Origin: an uncultured Roseburia sp.
GTDB taxonomy: Bacteria; Bacillota; Clostridia; Lachnospirales; Lachnospiraceae
Direction: 5' to 3'
Assembly (NCBI GenBank): GCA_947088345.1
Contig: CAMUGE010000006.1
Location: 28,702-92,701 of the forward strand
Length of the DNA: 64,000 nucleotides
Shown here piece after piece: positions 44,653 to 54,390 of this stretch. A program made the position numbers and the translations under genes. The notes beneath the pieces are model-generated. The model worked only from the letters and a program-made list of their open reading frames with translations. It did no database searches and was not told where the DNA came from. Within the stretch, counting starts at the first letter, position 1. Each line of letters opens with the position of its first letter.

Positions 44653-45798
44653 ATGCTAAGACAGCGACTACATAAAATTATTGCGGATGCAGTCCGCGCC
44701 AATGAAATTCCATATGGTCTGCTTCTTGTGCGCAAAGACCACAAAGAATTTCTTTATACGGAGGAGGGAGTGAATCGTGATGCCGTTTTCCGTATTTATT
44801 CGATGACAAAGCCTGTGACTTCGGCAGCAGTGATGAAGTTAATCGAAGCCGGGGAACTTCTCAGTTCAGATCCGGTGTCCAGATTTTTGGACGGCTTTCA
44901 AAATCAGCGCGTTGCCGTCTGTGGCGGTACGGTTCCTGTGAAACGTGAAGTGACGATAGGAGATCTTTTGAATATGACGTCCGGTCTTGTATACGGCAAT
45001 CCGAATACGATGGCAGGCGTACAGACGCAGGCTGTTCTTGACGAAATTGACAGGCGGCTGTTGTCAAAAAATCCGGTTTCGACGCGTGAGGCGGCCAACC
45101 TGTTCGGGAGGTGCGCGCTGAATTTTCAGCCCGGCGAGTCCTGGGATTACGGCGTATCGGCAGATATTTTGGGTGCGGTGATTGAAGTTGTCTGCGGGGA
45201 AACATTCGGGCAATTTGTGGAACGGGAGCTGCTTTTGCCGCTCGAGATGTATGACACCGGATTTACTGTCAGGGAAGAAAATAAAAAGAGGCTTGTGCAG
45301 AGCTTTGAGAGAGCTGCGGATGGCACGTTGGTTCCTTACCATGGCAATCACCTTGGCATCATCAATGCGATGGACCGCTCTGCGGTATACGAGTCGGGCG
45401 GCGCGGGCCTTACCTCGACGCCGGATGACTACAGTCATTTTGCCGAAATGCTGTTGTGTGACGGCAGTTATCACGGCAGACAGATTTTAAAGGAGAGAAC
45501 GGTGAGGTATATGACGTCGCCCAAACTGAATAAAAAGCAGCGCCGAAATTTAGGGTGGGAGGCTGACTATTCCGGTTATAATTACGGGAATCTCATGCGT
45601 ATCCTGGTCGATGAAAATAAATCTCCTGTCATCGGTACAAACGGTTCTTATGGCTGGGACGGTTGGATGGGAACCTTTTTTTGCAACAGTCCGGCAGACT
45701 GTATGACGGTTTTATTTTTTACACAGGTGACAAATGCGGGGTGGCTTCCGGTTGCAAAACGGCTGCAGAATGTGATATTTTCTGAGTTGACGCATTAG
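44653..45798 (+). CDS. Beta-lactamase-family serine hydrolase
   Basis: A 381-residue class C-like serine hydrolase (EstB type): Ser50-Met-Thr-Lys53 in YSMTKPVTSAAVMKLIEAGE, a Tyr motif (WDYGVSADILGAVIE) and a C-terminal GTNGSYGWDGWMG segment in place of KTG. Such proteins can be esterases, transpeptidases or peptidases; de-esterification of glycan substituents would suit the locus. AGAGGAGAGG precedes the ATG. No signal peptide is visible, which argues against a secreted beta-lactamase. Substrate unknown. Confidence 0.8.
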   Translation: MLRQRLHKIIADAVRANEIPYGLLLVRKDHKEFLYTEEGVNRDAVFRIYSMTKPVTSAAVMKLIEAGELLSSDPVSRFLDGFQNQRVAVCGGTVPVKREVTIGDLLNMTSGLVYGNPNTMAGVQTQAVLDEIDRRLLSKNPVSTREAANLFGRCALNFQPGESWDYGVSADILGAVIEVVCGETFGQFVERELLLPLEMYDTGFTVREENKKRLVQSFERAADGTLVPYHGNHLGIINAMDRSAVYESGGAGLTSTPDDYSHFAEMLLCDGSYHGRQILKERTVRYMTSPKLNKKQRRNLGWEADYSGYNYGNLMRILVDENKSPVIGTNGSYGWDGWMGTFFCNSPADCMTVLFFTQVTNAGWLPVAKRLQNVIFSELTH

Positions 45799-45853
45799 CA
45801 GAGGCTGCCAAAATTGGGTTATGTGGAGAAGCAGGGAGGAAATGAGGAGGTTT

Positions 45854-46990
45854 ATGGATAAAAAATTATGTCGTACCGGGTACGCCGCATTCTTTTTAAG
45901 CGGGCTGTGCTCTATCTCAAGCGGCGTTATTGTCAGTATTTTACAGGAAAAATATGGATTTTCATATGGAGTGACCGGGACGCTTTTATCGTTTATGAGT
46001 ATCGGCAATATGGCCGCTTCGTTTGCCTCCGGTATTCTGCCGAATAAAATCGGAGCGAAAAATACGGTTGTACTGCTCTGCAGCGGTTATATGATCGGGT
46101 ATTTCCTGATGACTTTGAGCGGAGTGGTGGGATTGCTGACAGGGGCGTTTTTGCTGGTCGGGATCGCAAAGGGGTGCGCGATCAATAACTGCACCATTCT
46201 TGTCGGGAATAATTGTGAGGACAGGACAAAAGGAATGAGCCTGATGCACGCCTGTTATGCAGGCGGGGCTCTGCTGTGTCCGGTTGTGATTGCGCTGCTG
46301 TTAAAAGGAGGCAATACATTGCCGATGATAGGAATCGCAGCGCTGGGACTTATTTTTTGGCTGATTTTCCTTGCGGCAAAGATTCCGGAACAGGGAAAAG
46401 ATCAAAACGGACAGAAAAGGCGCGGCGGCTTTGCATTTTTAAAAAGCAAAACATTCTGGATATTGACAGGGCTTGTATTCTGCCAGAATGCGGCGGAGAC
46501 AAGCGTGGCGGGCTGGCTTGTGACCTACTATAAAGATCAGGGAATTTTAAGCGGCATGTTAAGCAATTACACGGTGACGATTATGTGGGGAGCGACGCTT
46601 GCAGGCCGGCTTTTGATTGCATTTGTCTTTCCGGTCAAAAATACATACCGAAGTCTGGCTGTGATGGGAATCGGATGTACTGTTTTATACGGCGCTCTGA
46701 TGCTTGCGGCAAGTCCGATTCCTGCGACTCTTATGCTGTTTGGATTTGCTTTTGCAATGGCGGGCGTCAATCCGGTTGCCGTAGCGGGCGTCGGAAAGGA
46801 AATGAGCGTAGAGAGCATGGGAATTATGCTTCCGGTGGCCGGAATCGGCGCTATCTTAATGCCGTGGGTGATCGGGATTGTGGCCGATTCTGTGAGTCTT
46901 TCAGCCGGGATGCTATCCAATCTGATACCGTGCGCGGGAATCTTTCTGCTCAGTTTTCTGATGATGTATCTGAAACGAAAAGAAAAATAA
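45854..46990 (+). CDS. MFS transporter, sugar-type
   Basis: A 378-residue membrane protein with about twelve hydrophobic helices and the MFS layout. The loop after helix 2 (GILPNKIGAKNTVVLL) is the A-motif equivalent, and MSLMHACYAGGALLCPVVIA resembles FucP-like sugar:proton symporters. It closes the glycan-utilisation locus and could import a monosaccharide or export excess product; direction cannot be told. ATG 45854 (GAGGAGG just before) is preferred to ATG 45842. Confidence 0.78.
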   Translation: MDKKLCRTGYAAFFLSGLCSISSGVIVSILQEKYGFSYGVTGTLLSFMSIGNMAASFASGILPNKIGAKNTVVLLCSGYMIGYFLMTLSGVVGLLTGAFLLVGIAKGCAINNCTILVGNNCEDRTKGMSLMHACYAGGALLCPVVIALLLKGGNTLPMIGIAALGLIFWLIFLAAKIPEQGKDQNGQKRRGGFAFLKSKTFWILTGLVFCQNAAETSVAGWLVTYYKDQGILSGMLSNYTVTIMWGATLAGRLLIAFVFPVKNTYRSLAVMGIGCTVLYGALMLAASPIPATLMLFGFAFAMAGVNPVAVAGVGKEMSVESMGIMLPVAGIGAILMPWVIGIVADSVSLSAGMLSNLIPCAGIFLLSFLMMYLKRKEK

Positions 46991-47054
46991 ACTGTAGTGC
47001 AGATACGGTAAAGAGAAGAATAATGAAAGTCAAAAAATAGTTTTGATTGTGCAA

Positions 47055-47104
47055 AAAAGGAACCCTGCGGGGTAGCGTGCGACGCGCCCCGTGCGGTTCC
47101 TTTT
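47055..47104. terminator. Rho-independent terminator closing the glycan locus
   Basis: AAAAGGAACC (47055-47064) pairs with GGTTCCTTTT (47095-47104), with an inner GGGG...CCCC stem; A and T tracts on both sides suit convergent use with the cold shock gene. The rest of 46991-47288 is AT-rich with no gene seen. Confidence 0.8.
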
Positions 47105-47288
47105 ACATTGGGTCAAAAGGGACAGACACGGCCAGTATCCGGCAGCCCTTTTTTTACCTTTAGCAAACTTTTTAATCCACAGTTTACAATATCTTATTCT
47201 AGCAAATAAAAATCAAATTCTATTTTAAAAGAAAAGAATACTTAAAACATCTGATTAATCACTGTAAGACTATTACGCAGATCAAATC

Positions 47289-47489
47289 TTATTTAATAGT
47301 CGTTACATTTGTTGCCTGCGGTCCTTTTGCGCCGTCAATTACGTCAAATTCCACTTCAGCGCCTTCGTCGAGGGATTTAAAACCTTCCATGTTAAGTCCT
47401 GAATAATGTACAAATACATCATTGCCGGATTCGTCGGAGATAAATCCATACCCTTTTTGGTTGTTAAACCATTTTACTGTACCTTTCAT
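47289..47489 (-). CDS. Cold shock protein
   Basis: A 66-residue single OB-fold RNA chaperone. RNP1 (KGYGFISDE) and RNP2 (DVFVHYS) are intact, and it starts [17 protein letters not shown]. Length is that of CspA/CspB proteins that melt mRNA structure at low temperature. The start is taken after GGAGGTACTTTTG (minus strand), not the upstream in-frame ATG. It has its own promoter and short leader. Confidence 0.95.
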   Translation of the reverse strand: MKGTVKWFNNQKGYGFISDESGNDVFVHYSGLNMEGFKSLDEGAEVEFDVIDGAKGPQATNVTTIK

Positions 47490-47539
47490 CAAAAGTACCT
47501 CCATAATAAATATAATCGCCGTGATAAACAGCTGTATCT

Positions 47540-47568
47540 ATAATAGCATGTCAGCTGAGAAAAGTAAA
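47540..47568 (-). promoter_or_regulatory. Sigma-A promoter of the cold shock gene
   Basis: On the minus strand TTTACT (47568-47563), 17 bases, TATTAT (47545-47540), about 50 bases before the start codon. Confidence 0.6.
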
Positions 47569-47577
47569 GAAGAAATT

Positions 47578-48081
47578 CTAAACTTCGAGAAAAGTGATCT
47601 GATGTTTTTTAAAAAACTGCCGGATCAGATTGTCCCACTCGTGCTCTAAGCTCTTGTCCATCGAAAAAATGCGGTAAGAAACGCCGCTTGTCACGATCAA
47701 TTGTCCGTTTTGAAATTTCAGGTTTAAAAACATTCCGCTGATATCGCCGACAGAAAACGCGCTGTGCAGCTTTGCAAGTGTGCGGCTTAAGTTTTCGGGG
47801 GAGAGCAGCAGAACAAATTTAAAGGAGGACGGTGTGCGTCGTCCCTTAATCAGGTCAAAGCAGCGTGTGCGGATGTTTCCATACGGAAGAAATGTAAAGT
47901 CGGAGAGCCCCTGCTCCGAAAGTTCCTCCTGGGAAAAAAATCCTTCTTGCAGTTTGCCGTCTAAAGACCAGACGACATCGGAGGCAATCACTGCTTCCTG
48001 GAGCAGAAAATGGTCAAACATATCGCTCAGTAAAAATTTATTCATAAAATCACGTAATTCTAATATATGAAGTGCAATCAT
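47578..48081 (-). CDS. DUF5721 family protein
   Basis: A 167-residue protein starting MIALHILELRDFMNKFLLSD, with LQEAVIASDVVWSLDGKLQ and FKFVLLLSPENLSRTLAKLH. It matches my recollection of DUF5721, a family largely confined to Lachnospiraceae and relatives. No signal peptide or catalytic motif is visible; it is cytoplasmic. Its 5' side carries a strong hairpin and a palindrome. Function unknown. Confidence 0.65.
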   Translation of the reverse strand: MIALHILELRDFMNKFLLSDMFDHFLLQEAVIASDVVWSLDGKLQEGFFSQEELSEQGLSDFTFLPYGNIRTRCFDLIKGRRTPSSFKFVLLLSPENLSRTLAKLHSAFSVGDISGMFLNLKFQNGQLIVTSGVSYRIFSMDKSLEHEWDNLIRQFFKKHQITFLEV

Positions 48082-48120
48082 TTCTATTTCCGTCCCTGCT
48101 TCACTTAATGACAGGATACC

Positions 48121-48172
48121 GGGGGCAAAAGGTCAAAATACCTGCCCCCCGACATCATGATATATTTATCAT
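48121..48172. promoter_or_regulatory. Hairpin and palindrome upstream of the DUF5721 gene
   Basis: GGGGGC...AGGT (48121-48133) pairs with ACCTGCCCCC (48140-48149), and ATGATA-TATT-TATCAT (48157-48172) is a perfect 6-base palindrome beside it. They lie 40-90 bases before the minus-strand start codon and could be a leader structure and an operator. Confidence 0.4.
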
Positions 48173-48285
48173 ATCACGGGTCAGGAGATTGTTCAATCAT
48201 TTCGCTTCGAAAAAGAATAATTAGATTCGGATGTTTCGGATGATTGCGGCAGATGCAGCCTGGAACGGCACAGAAAGTTTTTTTG

Positions 48286-48314
48286 TTGCCGGATACATGG
48301 TTATGCGTTATGAT
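48286..48314 (+). promoter_or_regulatory. Sigma-A promoter of the exported transglutaminase-like gene
   Basis: TTGCCG at 48286-48291, 17 bases, TATGAT at 48309-48314, about 55 bases before ATG 48370. Confidence 0.55.
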
Positions 48315-48369
48315 AAAAGAGATCAAACGTTATGCGAACCGTGTTTGCAATGCAGAAATGGAGGTAAGA

Positions 48370-50577
48370 ATGAAAAAGTATTTGTGGTTGTTTGTGGCGA
48401 TATCCCTGTTTACCGGTGCAGCCGCATCGGAAGTTGGAGCGGAATATGTTTTGGCCAAAGAAAATGATCGATCCGGCGGCGGACTTTTGAGAGAGGAGAT
48501 TGAGATTTCTTTTTCGGATCACAGTACAGAGGATTTTTTCGAGGACAGCTATGTGGTGCGGCGCGCTGCATCGTATCGTGATGAGACTGAAAAATACGGA
48601 AATTATTTTGTGTATAACCGTCTTAACGATGCAGAGCGCGCATACTGGGATCAGCTCAATGAAATGTGTCTCGGCTATCTCAATACCGAGATAAACGCCC
48701 TTAGCACAATAGCAAACGGCAGGGATATTTTCTATCTGTCGGGCGCGACAAGCGAGTTACTGACAAAAGACGAGATGAAACGTGTTTTTTCTTTTTTTAG
48801 ATATTCCAATCCGCAATATTACTTTATCAACCATCAGATCATCTCGTTCCAGCGCAACGGCAGGACATATGTTTCTCCCGGTATCTATCGTGCATTTGCA
48901 GACGGGGCGGAGCGCCGCTCGGTGACGGAAAAGATGTTTGCACAGGTAAAAAAGTGGGAAGAGCGGGTGGAAGATGGCGGAACACAGGAGGAGAAAATAC
49001 GGCTGATTCATGATCTGGTTACGGAGAAAGTAACGTATAACGATGCTATTTACGATCCGGATTTTGACGAAGATATCGAATATTCTCAGTCCTCTTACAG
49101 TGTGTTTTGTATGGACAAAACCGTATGCGCGGGTTATGCGCAGGCATTTGCAATGATGTGCAACAGCGCAGGTATTGATTCGTATGCAGTGACAAGCAAA
49201 ACCCATGAGTGGAATAAAGTCAGAATTGAGGACAGCTGGTATAACGTGGACTGTACCTGGGACGATTCCGGTGATCTGCGTTCCTATCGCTATTTTGTGC
49301 GCAGTGACCATTATTATGATACAGTAAGTTCCAACAGCGCCGTAAGCCATAAGGAGGAGGAATTTTGGGATGCCTGTCTGCCGCCTTGTACGCAGGATTC
49401 AACTTTTGCGGACGAGACGTACGCAGCGCCCGGGAGACTTCCTGTGATCACGGCGCATACCGGTATTCCGGCTGCAGTGATTACGCCGCAGGACGGCATG
49501 GCGCAGGTTGGAATTTTTGGCGGGGAGGAAGAGGCTGTATATTACTATACACTGGACGGCACGCAGCCGTCATGTGCTTCCACCAAAAGCCGCCTCTATA
49601 CGGAGCCGTTTTTTGTTCCATGGCAGACAGTGATATCGGTTCTGGCGGTAAAAGATGCACGGCTTGACAGTGAAGTCGCAAAAGTGACAGCGGTCTGCAG
49701 CCACGCGTACAGGGATATGTTTGTAAAAGAAGCGACCTGTACAGAGGAAGGGATGAGGGCGAGTATTTGTGAGTACTGCGGCGACTCTTTCGGGGAAACT
49801 GCGATTGCTGCTGAGGGTCATTTGTGGGACGGCGGCGTTGTCGCAGGAGATTTTCGTGTGTTTACCTGTACAAAATGTCATGAGAAATATACGGAACAGA
49901 TACCGGGTCTCCCAGACAGCGGGAATACAGGAGAGACCGTAAATCCGGGCAGTCCCGGAGACAGCGGGAATACAGGAGGAACCGTAAATCCCGATGATTC
50001 CGGAGCTGCAGGCGGCGCAGGTACGCCGGGAAGCGGACAACAGGGGGCGTCAAACAATCCTGCCGAAAAAAAGCCGGGGATCGGGGATACATTTAAATCG
50101 GGCCAGAATACATATCAGGTCACAAAGACAGGAAAAAGTTCGGAAGTGAAATTAGCCGGAATAAAAAAAGATGCAAAGTCGCTTGTTGTTCCAGCGAAAA
50201 TTACATATAAAGGAGTCGCTTATAAGGTGACGTCCGTTGCGAAAGAGGCCTGTAAAAATCGTAAGAGACTAAAAACAGCCGAGTTGGGGAAAAATGTAAA
50301 GACGATCGGACAGTCGGCATTTTATGGCTGTACTGCTCTGAAATCGGTCGTGATTCCAAAAGGCGTTACCGAAATCGGCAAAAAAGCGTTTTATGGCTGT
50401 AAAAAACTGTCGGATATAAAAGTAAAGTCGACCGTACTAAAAAGTGTCGGCAGCAAAGCATTAAAAGGAATCAGCGCGACGGCAAAGATCAGAGTTCCGG
50501 CTAAAAAGAAAACAAAATACAAGACTCTGTTTGTTAAGAAAGGGCAGGGAAAAAACGTAAAAATTTGCGGAATTTAA
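48370..50577 (+). CDS. Exported transglutaminase-like protein with BspA-type leucine-rich repeats
   Basis: A 735-residue secreted mosaic. Signal peptide at 1-24 (LWLFVAISLFTGAAASEVGA); transglutaminase-like domain with Cys in KTVCAGYAQAF (about 253), His in THEWNKV (about 278) and Asp in NVDCTWDD (about 293); a chitobiase/hexosaminidase C-terminal-like module (AVYYYTLDGTQP); a cysteine-paired zinc-ribbon-like segment (ICEYCG, FTCTKCH); a duplicated Gly/Pro/Asn linker (DSGNTGETVNPGSPG type); and BspA-type LRRs (SAFYGCTALKSVVIPKGVTE, KAFYGCKKLSDIKV). It is probably surface-bound, acting on proteins or peptide bonds; substrate unknown. GGAGG decides the start at 48370. Confidence 0.83.
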   Translation: MKKYLWLFVAISLFTGAAASEVGAEYVLAKENDRSGGGLLREEIEISFSDHSTEDFFEDSYVVRRAASYRDETEKYGNYFVYNRLNDAERAYWDQLNEMCLGYLNTEINALSTIANGRDIFYLSGATSELLTKDEMKRVFSFFRYSNPQYYFINHQIISFQRNGRTYVSPGIYRAFADGAERRSVTEKMFAQVKKWEERVEDGGTQEEKIRLIHDLVTEKVTYNDAIYDPDFDEDIEYSQSSYSVFCMDKTVCAGYAQAFAMMCNSAGIDSYAVTSKTHEWNKVRIEDSWYNVDCTWDDSGDLRSYRYFVRSDHYYDTVSSNSAVSHKEEEFWDACLPPCTQDSTFADETYAAPGRLPVITAHTGIPAAVITPQDGMAQVGIFGGEEEAVYYYTLDGTQPSCASTKSRLYTEPFFVPWQTVISVLAVKDARLDSEVAKVTAVCSHAYRDMFVKEATCTEEGMRASICEYCGDSFGETAIAAEGHLWDGGVVAGDFRVFTCTKCHEKYTEQIPGLPDSGNTGETVNPGSPGDSGNTGGTVNPDDSGAAGGAGTPGSGQQGASNNPAEKKPGIGDTFKSGQNTYQVTKTGKSSEVKLAGIKKDAKSLVVPAKITYKGVAYKVTSVAKEACKNRKRLKTAELGKNVKTIGQSAFYGCTALKSVVIPKGVTEIGKKAFYGCKKLSDIKVKSTVLKSVGSKALKGISATAKIRVPAKKKTKYKTLFVKKGQGKNVKICGI

Positions 50578-50765
50578 ATTCGAAAAAAAGTATAAAAAAG
50601 TGAAAAAGCCTCTATACAAGACTGTTTTTTTATGATATTATAACGTGGTATTAAATACTACATGCAATAGACAACGATGACACGACAATAGTTTTGGAAT
50701 ATGCAGTTTGAATTTGCGGCATAATACAGTGCATAGAAAGACAGTGAATAAATGGAGGCGGACCT

Positions 50766-51605
50766 ATGTATAAGATTGTAATTGACAGTTGCGGGGAGTT
50801 ACCGGAAGATTTAAAACAGGATGAGCATTTTGAGACAGTTCCGCTGGAACTGGAGGTGGACGGCTATCGGATCAAAGACGATGCAACGTTTAATCAGCTT
50901 GACTTTTTAAGGCGTGTGAAAGAAAGTCTGACCTGTCCGAAATCGTCCTGTCCGTCTCCGGAACAGTATATGGCTTCCTACGAAGGAGAGGCCGAGCATG
51001 TCTATGTGGTTACGCTTTCCGGAGAATTGAGCGGCTCCTATAATAGCGCGGTGCTGGGCAAAAATCTCTATGAAGAGGAACATAAGGACGGAAAACAGAT
51101 CTATGTCTTTAACTCCCGTTCCGCTTCCATTGGAGAAACAATTATCGGTATGAAAGTCAAAGAATGCGAAGAGGCAGGGATGGCATTCGATGAAATTGTA
51201 AGCAGTACGGAAGCGTATATCAAATCTATGAATACGTATTTTGTATTGGAGACACTGGAGACACTGCGCAAAAACGGACGTCTGTCTAATCTGAAAGCGC
51301 TGATTGCCAATACACTGAATATCAAGCCCGTAATGGGGTCTACAGACGAGGGTAAGATCTGCCAGCTTGGACAGGCGCGCGGTATGAATAAAGCGTTGGA
51401 AAAAATGATACAGAGTATGATCGCCAGGACGAAAAACTGTGAGGACAGAGTGCTTGCGATTGCGCACTGCAATTGTCCGGAGCGGGCAAAAGCGGTAAAA
51501 GAAAAAATAGAAAAGCTTGTCAGATTTAAAAAGATTATTATTTTAAATACGGCCGGTGTAAGTACGATGTACGCAAATGACGGCGGTGTTATCATGGCGG
51601 TCTGA
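50766..51605 (+). CDS. DegV family fatty-acid-binding protein
   Basis: A 279-residue DegV/FakB-like protein that binds a fatty acid for the FakA kinase. Typical stretches are KIVIDSCGELPEDL, CPKSSCPSPEQYMASYE, VVTLSGELSGSYNSA and LETLRKNGRLSNLKALIA. GGAGGCGGACCT precedes ATG 50766. folC follows 19 bases after the stop. FakA is not in the window, so the ligand and pathway are inferred from the family. The 50578-50765 gap shows no clear promoter to me. Confidence 0.88.
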   Translation: MYKIVIDSCGELPEDLKQDEHFETVPLELEVDGYRIKDDATFNQLDFLRRVKESLTCPKSSCPSPEQYMASYEGEAEHVYVVTLSGELSGSYNSAVLGKNLYEEEHKDGKQIYVFNSRSASIGETIIGMKVKECEEAGMAFDEIVSSTEAYIKSMNTYFVLETLETLRKNGRLSNLKALIANTLNIKPVMGSTDEGKICQLGQARGMNKALEKMIQSMIARTKNCEDRVLAIAHCNCPERAKAVKEKIEKLVRFKKIIILNTAGVSTMYANDGGVIMAV

Positions 51606-51624
51606 CAGATTACGGAGGATTTTC

Positions 51625-52881
51625 ATGACATACGAGAGGATCGTGGATCATATATTAAATGCGAGGCGTTTCGGCAGTCTGCCCGGTGTTGCAGTTTCGG
51701 GCAGAATGCTTGATGCGCTGGGCAGGCCGCAGCAGGGGATGAAGCTGATACATATCGCAGGGACGAACGGAAAAGGTTCTGTCTCTGCTTTTTTGTCGCG
51801 TATCTTAGAGGAGGCCGGATATCGTACCGGTGTGTTTACCTCGCCGCATCTTGTTGATTTTAGAGAGAGGATATGTATTGGCCGTGAGATGATCTCAAAG
51901 GAAGCTGTGGTACGTCTGGGAGAGCGGCTGCTTTCTGCAGAGTTTGGTGTGGAACCAAAAATGTTTGACTATTGTCTGGCAATGGCTTTTCTTTATTTTG
52001 CAGAGGAGCATTGTGATGTTGTGATTGCGGAAACAGGTCTCGGGGGACGGCTTGATTCGACAAACGCGCTCGGAGTGCCGGAAGTTACTGTCATTACAAG
52101 GATCGGTTATGATCATACGGAAGTTTTGGGCGATACGCTGGAAAAAATAGCTTTGGAAAAAGCAGGTATCATCAAACGAGGTACGAAATTAATTGCGGCG
52201 GCGCAGGAGACGAAACAGGTTCTGCAGGTTCTGCTGGATGCGGCTGCCGCCCGTGGTGTTACCGATATCGGGGTAGTGCATGAGAATGATATCAGGAAAG
52301 AGGGATGCATAGACGCGCTTCAAACATTTTCTTTTCAGGGATATCGTCATTTGCAGACAGAACTTTTGGGCGTTCACCAATATGAAAATGCGGCTGCTGC
52401 CATACTTGCGGCAGAAGCGTTTTTTGGATCAGAGTCAGAAGAGAAGCGCCGCTGTATTGTGCGTGGAATACGAAATGCCGTCTGGGAAGGAAGAATGCAG
52501 ATTCTAAGCAGAAATCCGTTTCTGCTGGCGGACGGCGCGCACAATGGCAGCGGCGCGGCAGCGCTTGCCAAAAGCCTGGCATATCTGTTTCCCGGTGAGA
52601 AATTTCACTTTATTATGGGAGTTATGGCAGATAAGGACTATGAAAAAATGATTGAACTTTTAATCCCGCTTGCTCTGGATTTTACGGCTGTAACCGTGGA
52701 TGACGTACGGGCGCTCCGGGCAAAAGATCTGGCAGAATCGCTGCGAAAGCGCAGCGCAGAGGTTTATGTCTGTACGGATCTGGATAAATGCTTATCACAC
52801 CTGCCATCGGAAGAAAAGACGATCGTGTTTGGATCTCTCTATTTTATCGGAGGCATCATTGGGACTTATTTCGCCAAATAA
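51625..52881 (+). CDS. folC: Folylpolyglutamate synthase / dihydrofolate synthase
   Basis: A 418-residue Mur-ligase-family enzyme that adds glutamate to folates. Seen are the P-loop HIAGTNGKGSVSAFLSRI near residue 50, FTSPHLVDFRERI, ETGLGGRLDSTNA with its metal ligand, RIGYDHTEVLGDTLEKIA and LADGAHNGSGAAALAKSL. GGAGGATTTTC precedes ATG 51625; the longer frame from 51577 overlaps degV. Whether it also acts on dihydropteroate cannot be told without other fol genes nearby. Confidence 0.92.
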   Translation: MTYERIVDHILNARRFGSLPGVAVSGRMLDALGRPQQGMKLIHIAGTNGKGSVSAFLSRILEEAGYRTGVFTSPHLVDFRERICIGREMISKEAVVRLGERLLSAEFGVEPKMFDYCLAMAFLYFAEEHCDVVIAETGLGGRLDSTNALGVPEVTVITRIGYDHTEVLGDTLEKIALEKAGIIKRGTKLIAAAQETKQVLQVLLDAAAARGVTDIGVVHENDIRKEGCIDALQTFSFQGYRHLQTELLGVHQYENAAAAILAAEAFFGSESEEKRRCIVRGIRNAVWEGRMQILSRNPFLLADGAHNGSGAAALAKSLAYLFPGEKFHFIMGVMADKDYEKMIELLIPLALDFTAVTVDDVRALRAKDLAESLRKRSAEVYVCTDLDKCLSHLPSEEKTIVFGSLYFIGGIIGTYFAK

Positions 52882-53017
52882 TTACAAATATTTTACAAAT
52901 CCGACAGATTGTGACAAAAATTATACTTTTTCTTACATTTCATGTAATAGTCACCTATTTGATTATTTTTCGTCTATAATAAGCATAAATTGAGAATTAG
53001 AAAGCGTTGTCTGTCAA

Positions 53018-54364
53018 ATGGTATTTAGCAGTTTTGAATTTTTGTTCCGGTTTTTACCGGCTTTTTTAATCTTATATTATCTTGCCCCGAAAAAATTGAA
53101 AAACGTTCTGTTGCTTTCCGGAAGCCTTGTCTTTTATGCGATCGGAGAACTGGAATATCTTCCGCTGTTGTTGGCGTCCATTGCAGTAAATTACCTGCTC
53201 GGCAGGATGATGTACATAGAGGAAGAGGAGGCCGGGCCCTGGCAGGCGGTGATGCTTGGCATAGCGCTGACTTATAATTTTGGAATCTTATTCATCTATA
53301 AGTATAGCGGTATGGTTGAAAGTCTGCCTCTTGGAATCAGTTTTTACACGTTCCAGATTGTCGCGTATATCATAGACGTATACCGCAAAAAAATTTCGGC
53401 GGAGCAGTCGTTTATAAAGCTTGGAACGTATCTGACGATGTTTCCGCAGCTGATTGCGGGCCCGATCATCAATTACTGCGAGGTCAAAGAGGCGCTGGAT
53501 GGACGTAAGGTTGAGTTTTCTGATTTTGAGAATGGACTGAAACTGCTGATTATGGGACTTGGTGCAAAAGTCATTATCGCAGACAGGATTGGTATTCTCT
53601 GGAATGAGATCCGGACAATCGGATTTTCCAGTATCTCGTTTCCGCTCGCCTGGATGGGGGCGGCCGCGTTTTCACTGGAACTGTATTTTGATTTTGCAGG
53701 ATATTCACTGATGGCGCGAGGTCTTGGGCGTATGCTTGGATTTGAGATTCCCGCAAATTTTAATTTCCCGTATATGGCGCGGTCGGTATCGGAGTTCTGG
53801 CGCCGCTGGCATATCACACTCGGTAAATGGTTCCGCGAATATGTCTATATTCCGCTGGGAGGCAATCGCAAAGGGAAGCGTCGCACCTGTATCAATCTTC
53901 TGGCAGTATGGAGTCTGACGGCGCTCTGGCATGGGGCAAAACCAAATTACCTTTTGTGGGGAGCATCGCTTCTTTGCTGTCTTGCGGCCGAGAAATTGTT
54001 TTTGCACAAAATTCTGGAAAAGAGCAGAATTTTAGGCCATTTGTATCTGATCCTGATCATACCGCTGACATGGGTTCTCTTTGCGGTCGATGACATCGGA
54101 CAGCTGGGCGTCTATTTTTCCCGTCTGTTCCCGTTTTTCGGTCAGGCAGGCGTAGTATTTGGCAATGACTATGTGGAGTATCTGGGACAGTTTTTGCCGT
54201 TATTTTTTGTCGGTATCCTTTTTTCGACGCCGCTTCCGGCCGTTGTCTATAAAAGGATTGAAAAAAAACCTTTGGGTACAGCGGCAATTATATTAATTTT
54301 ACTGCTTGGAATGTACTACCTGGCAATTTCGACGAATAATCCGTTTTTATACTTTAACTTTTAG
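53018..54364 (+). CDS. MBOAT family membrane O-acyltransferase
   Basis: A 448-residue polytopic membrane protein of the AlgI/DltB group, with about ten hydrophobic helices. Signatures are FSSFEFLFRFLPAFLILYY at the N-terminus, FWRRWHITLGKWFREYVYIP and the catalytic His in LTALWHGAKPN (about residue 305). These proteins pass acyl groups across the membrane to extracellular polymers. The next gene, 26 bases downstream, encodes an extracytoplasmic SGNH protein, the usual partner. No dlt or alg genes are present, so the acceptor polymer is unknown. The ribosome site is weak. Confidence 0.87.
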   Translation: MVFSSFEFLFRFLPAFLILYYLAPKKLKNVLLLSGSLVFYAIGELEYLPLLLASIAVNYLLGRMMYIEEEEAGPWQAVMLGIALTYNFGILFIYKYSGMVESLPLGISFYTFQIVAYIIDVYRKKISAEQSFIKLGTYLTMFPQLIAGPIINYCEVKEALDGRKVEFSDFENGLKLLIMGLGAKVIIADRIGILWNEIRTIGFSSISFPLAWMGAAAFSLELYFDFAGYSLMARGLGRMLGFEIPANFNFPYMARSVSEFWRRWHITLGKWFREYVYIPLGGNRKGKRRTCINLLAVWSLTALWHGAKPNYLLWGASLLCCLAAEKLFLHKILEKSRILGHLYLILIIPLTWVLFAVDDIGQLGVYFSRLFPFFGQAGVVFGNDYVEYLGQFLPLFFVGILFSTPLPAVVYKRIEKKPLGTAAIILILLLGMYYLAISTNNPFLYFNF

Positions 54365-54390
54365 CGGTTTTATTTATATGGAGGGAAATA

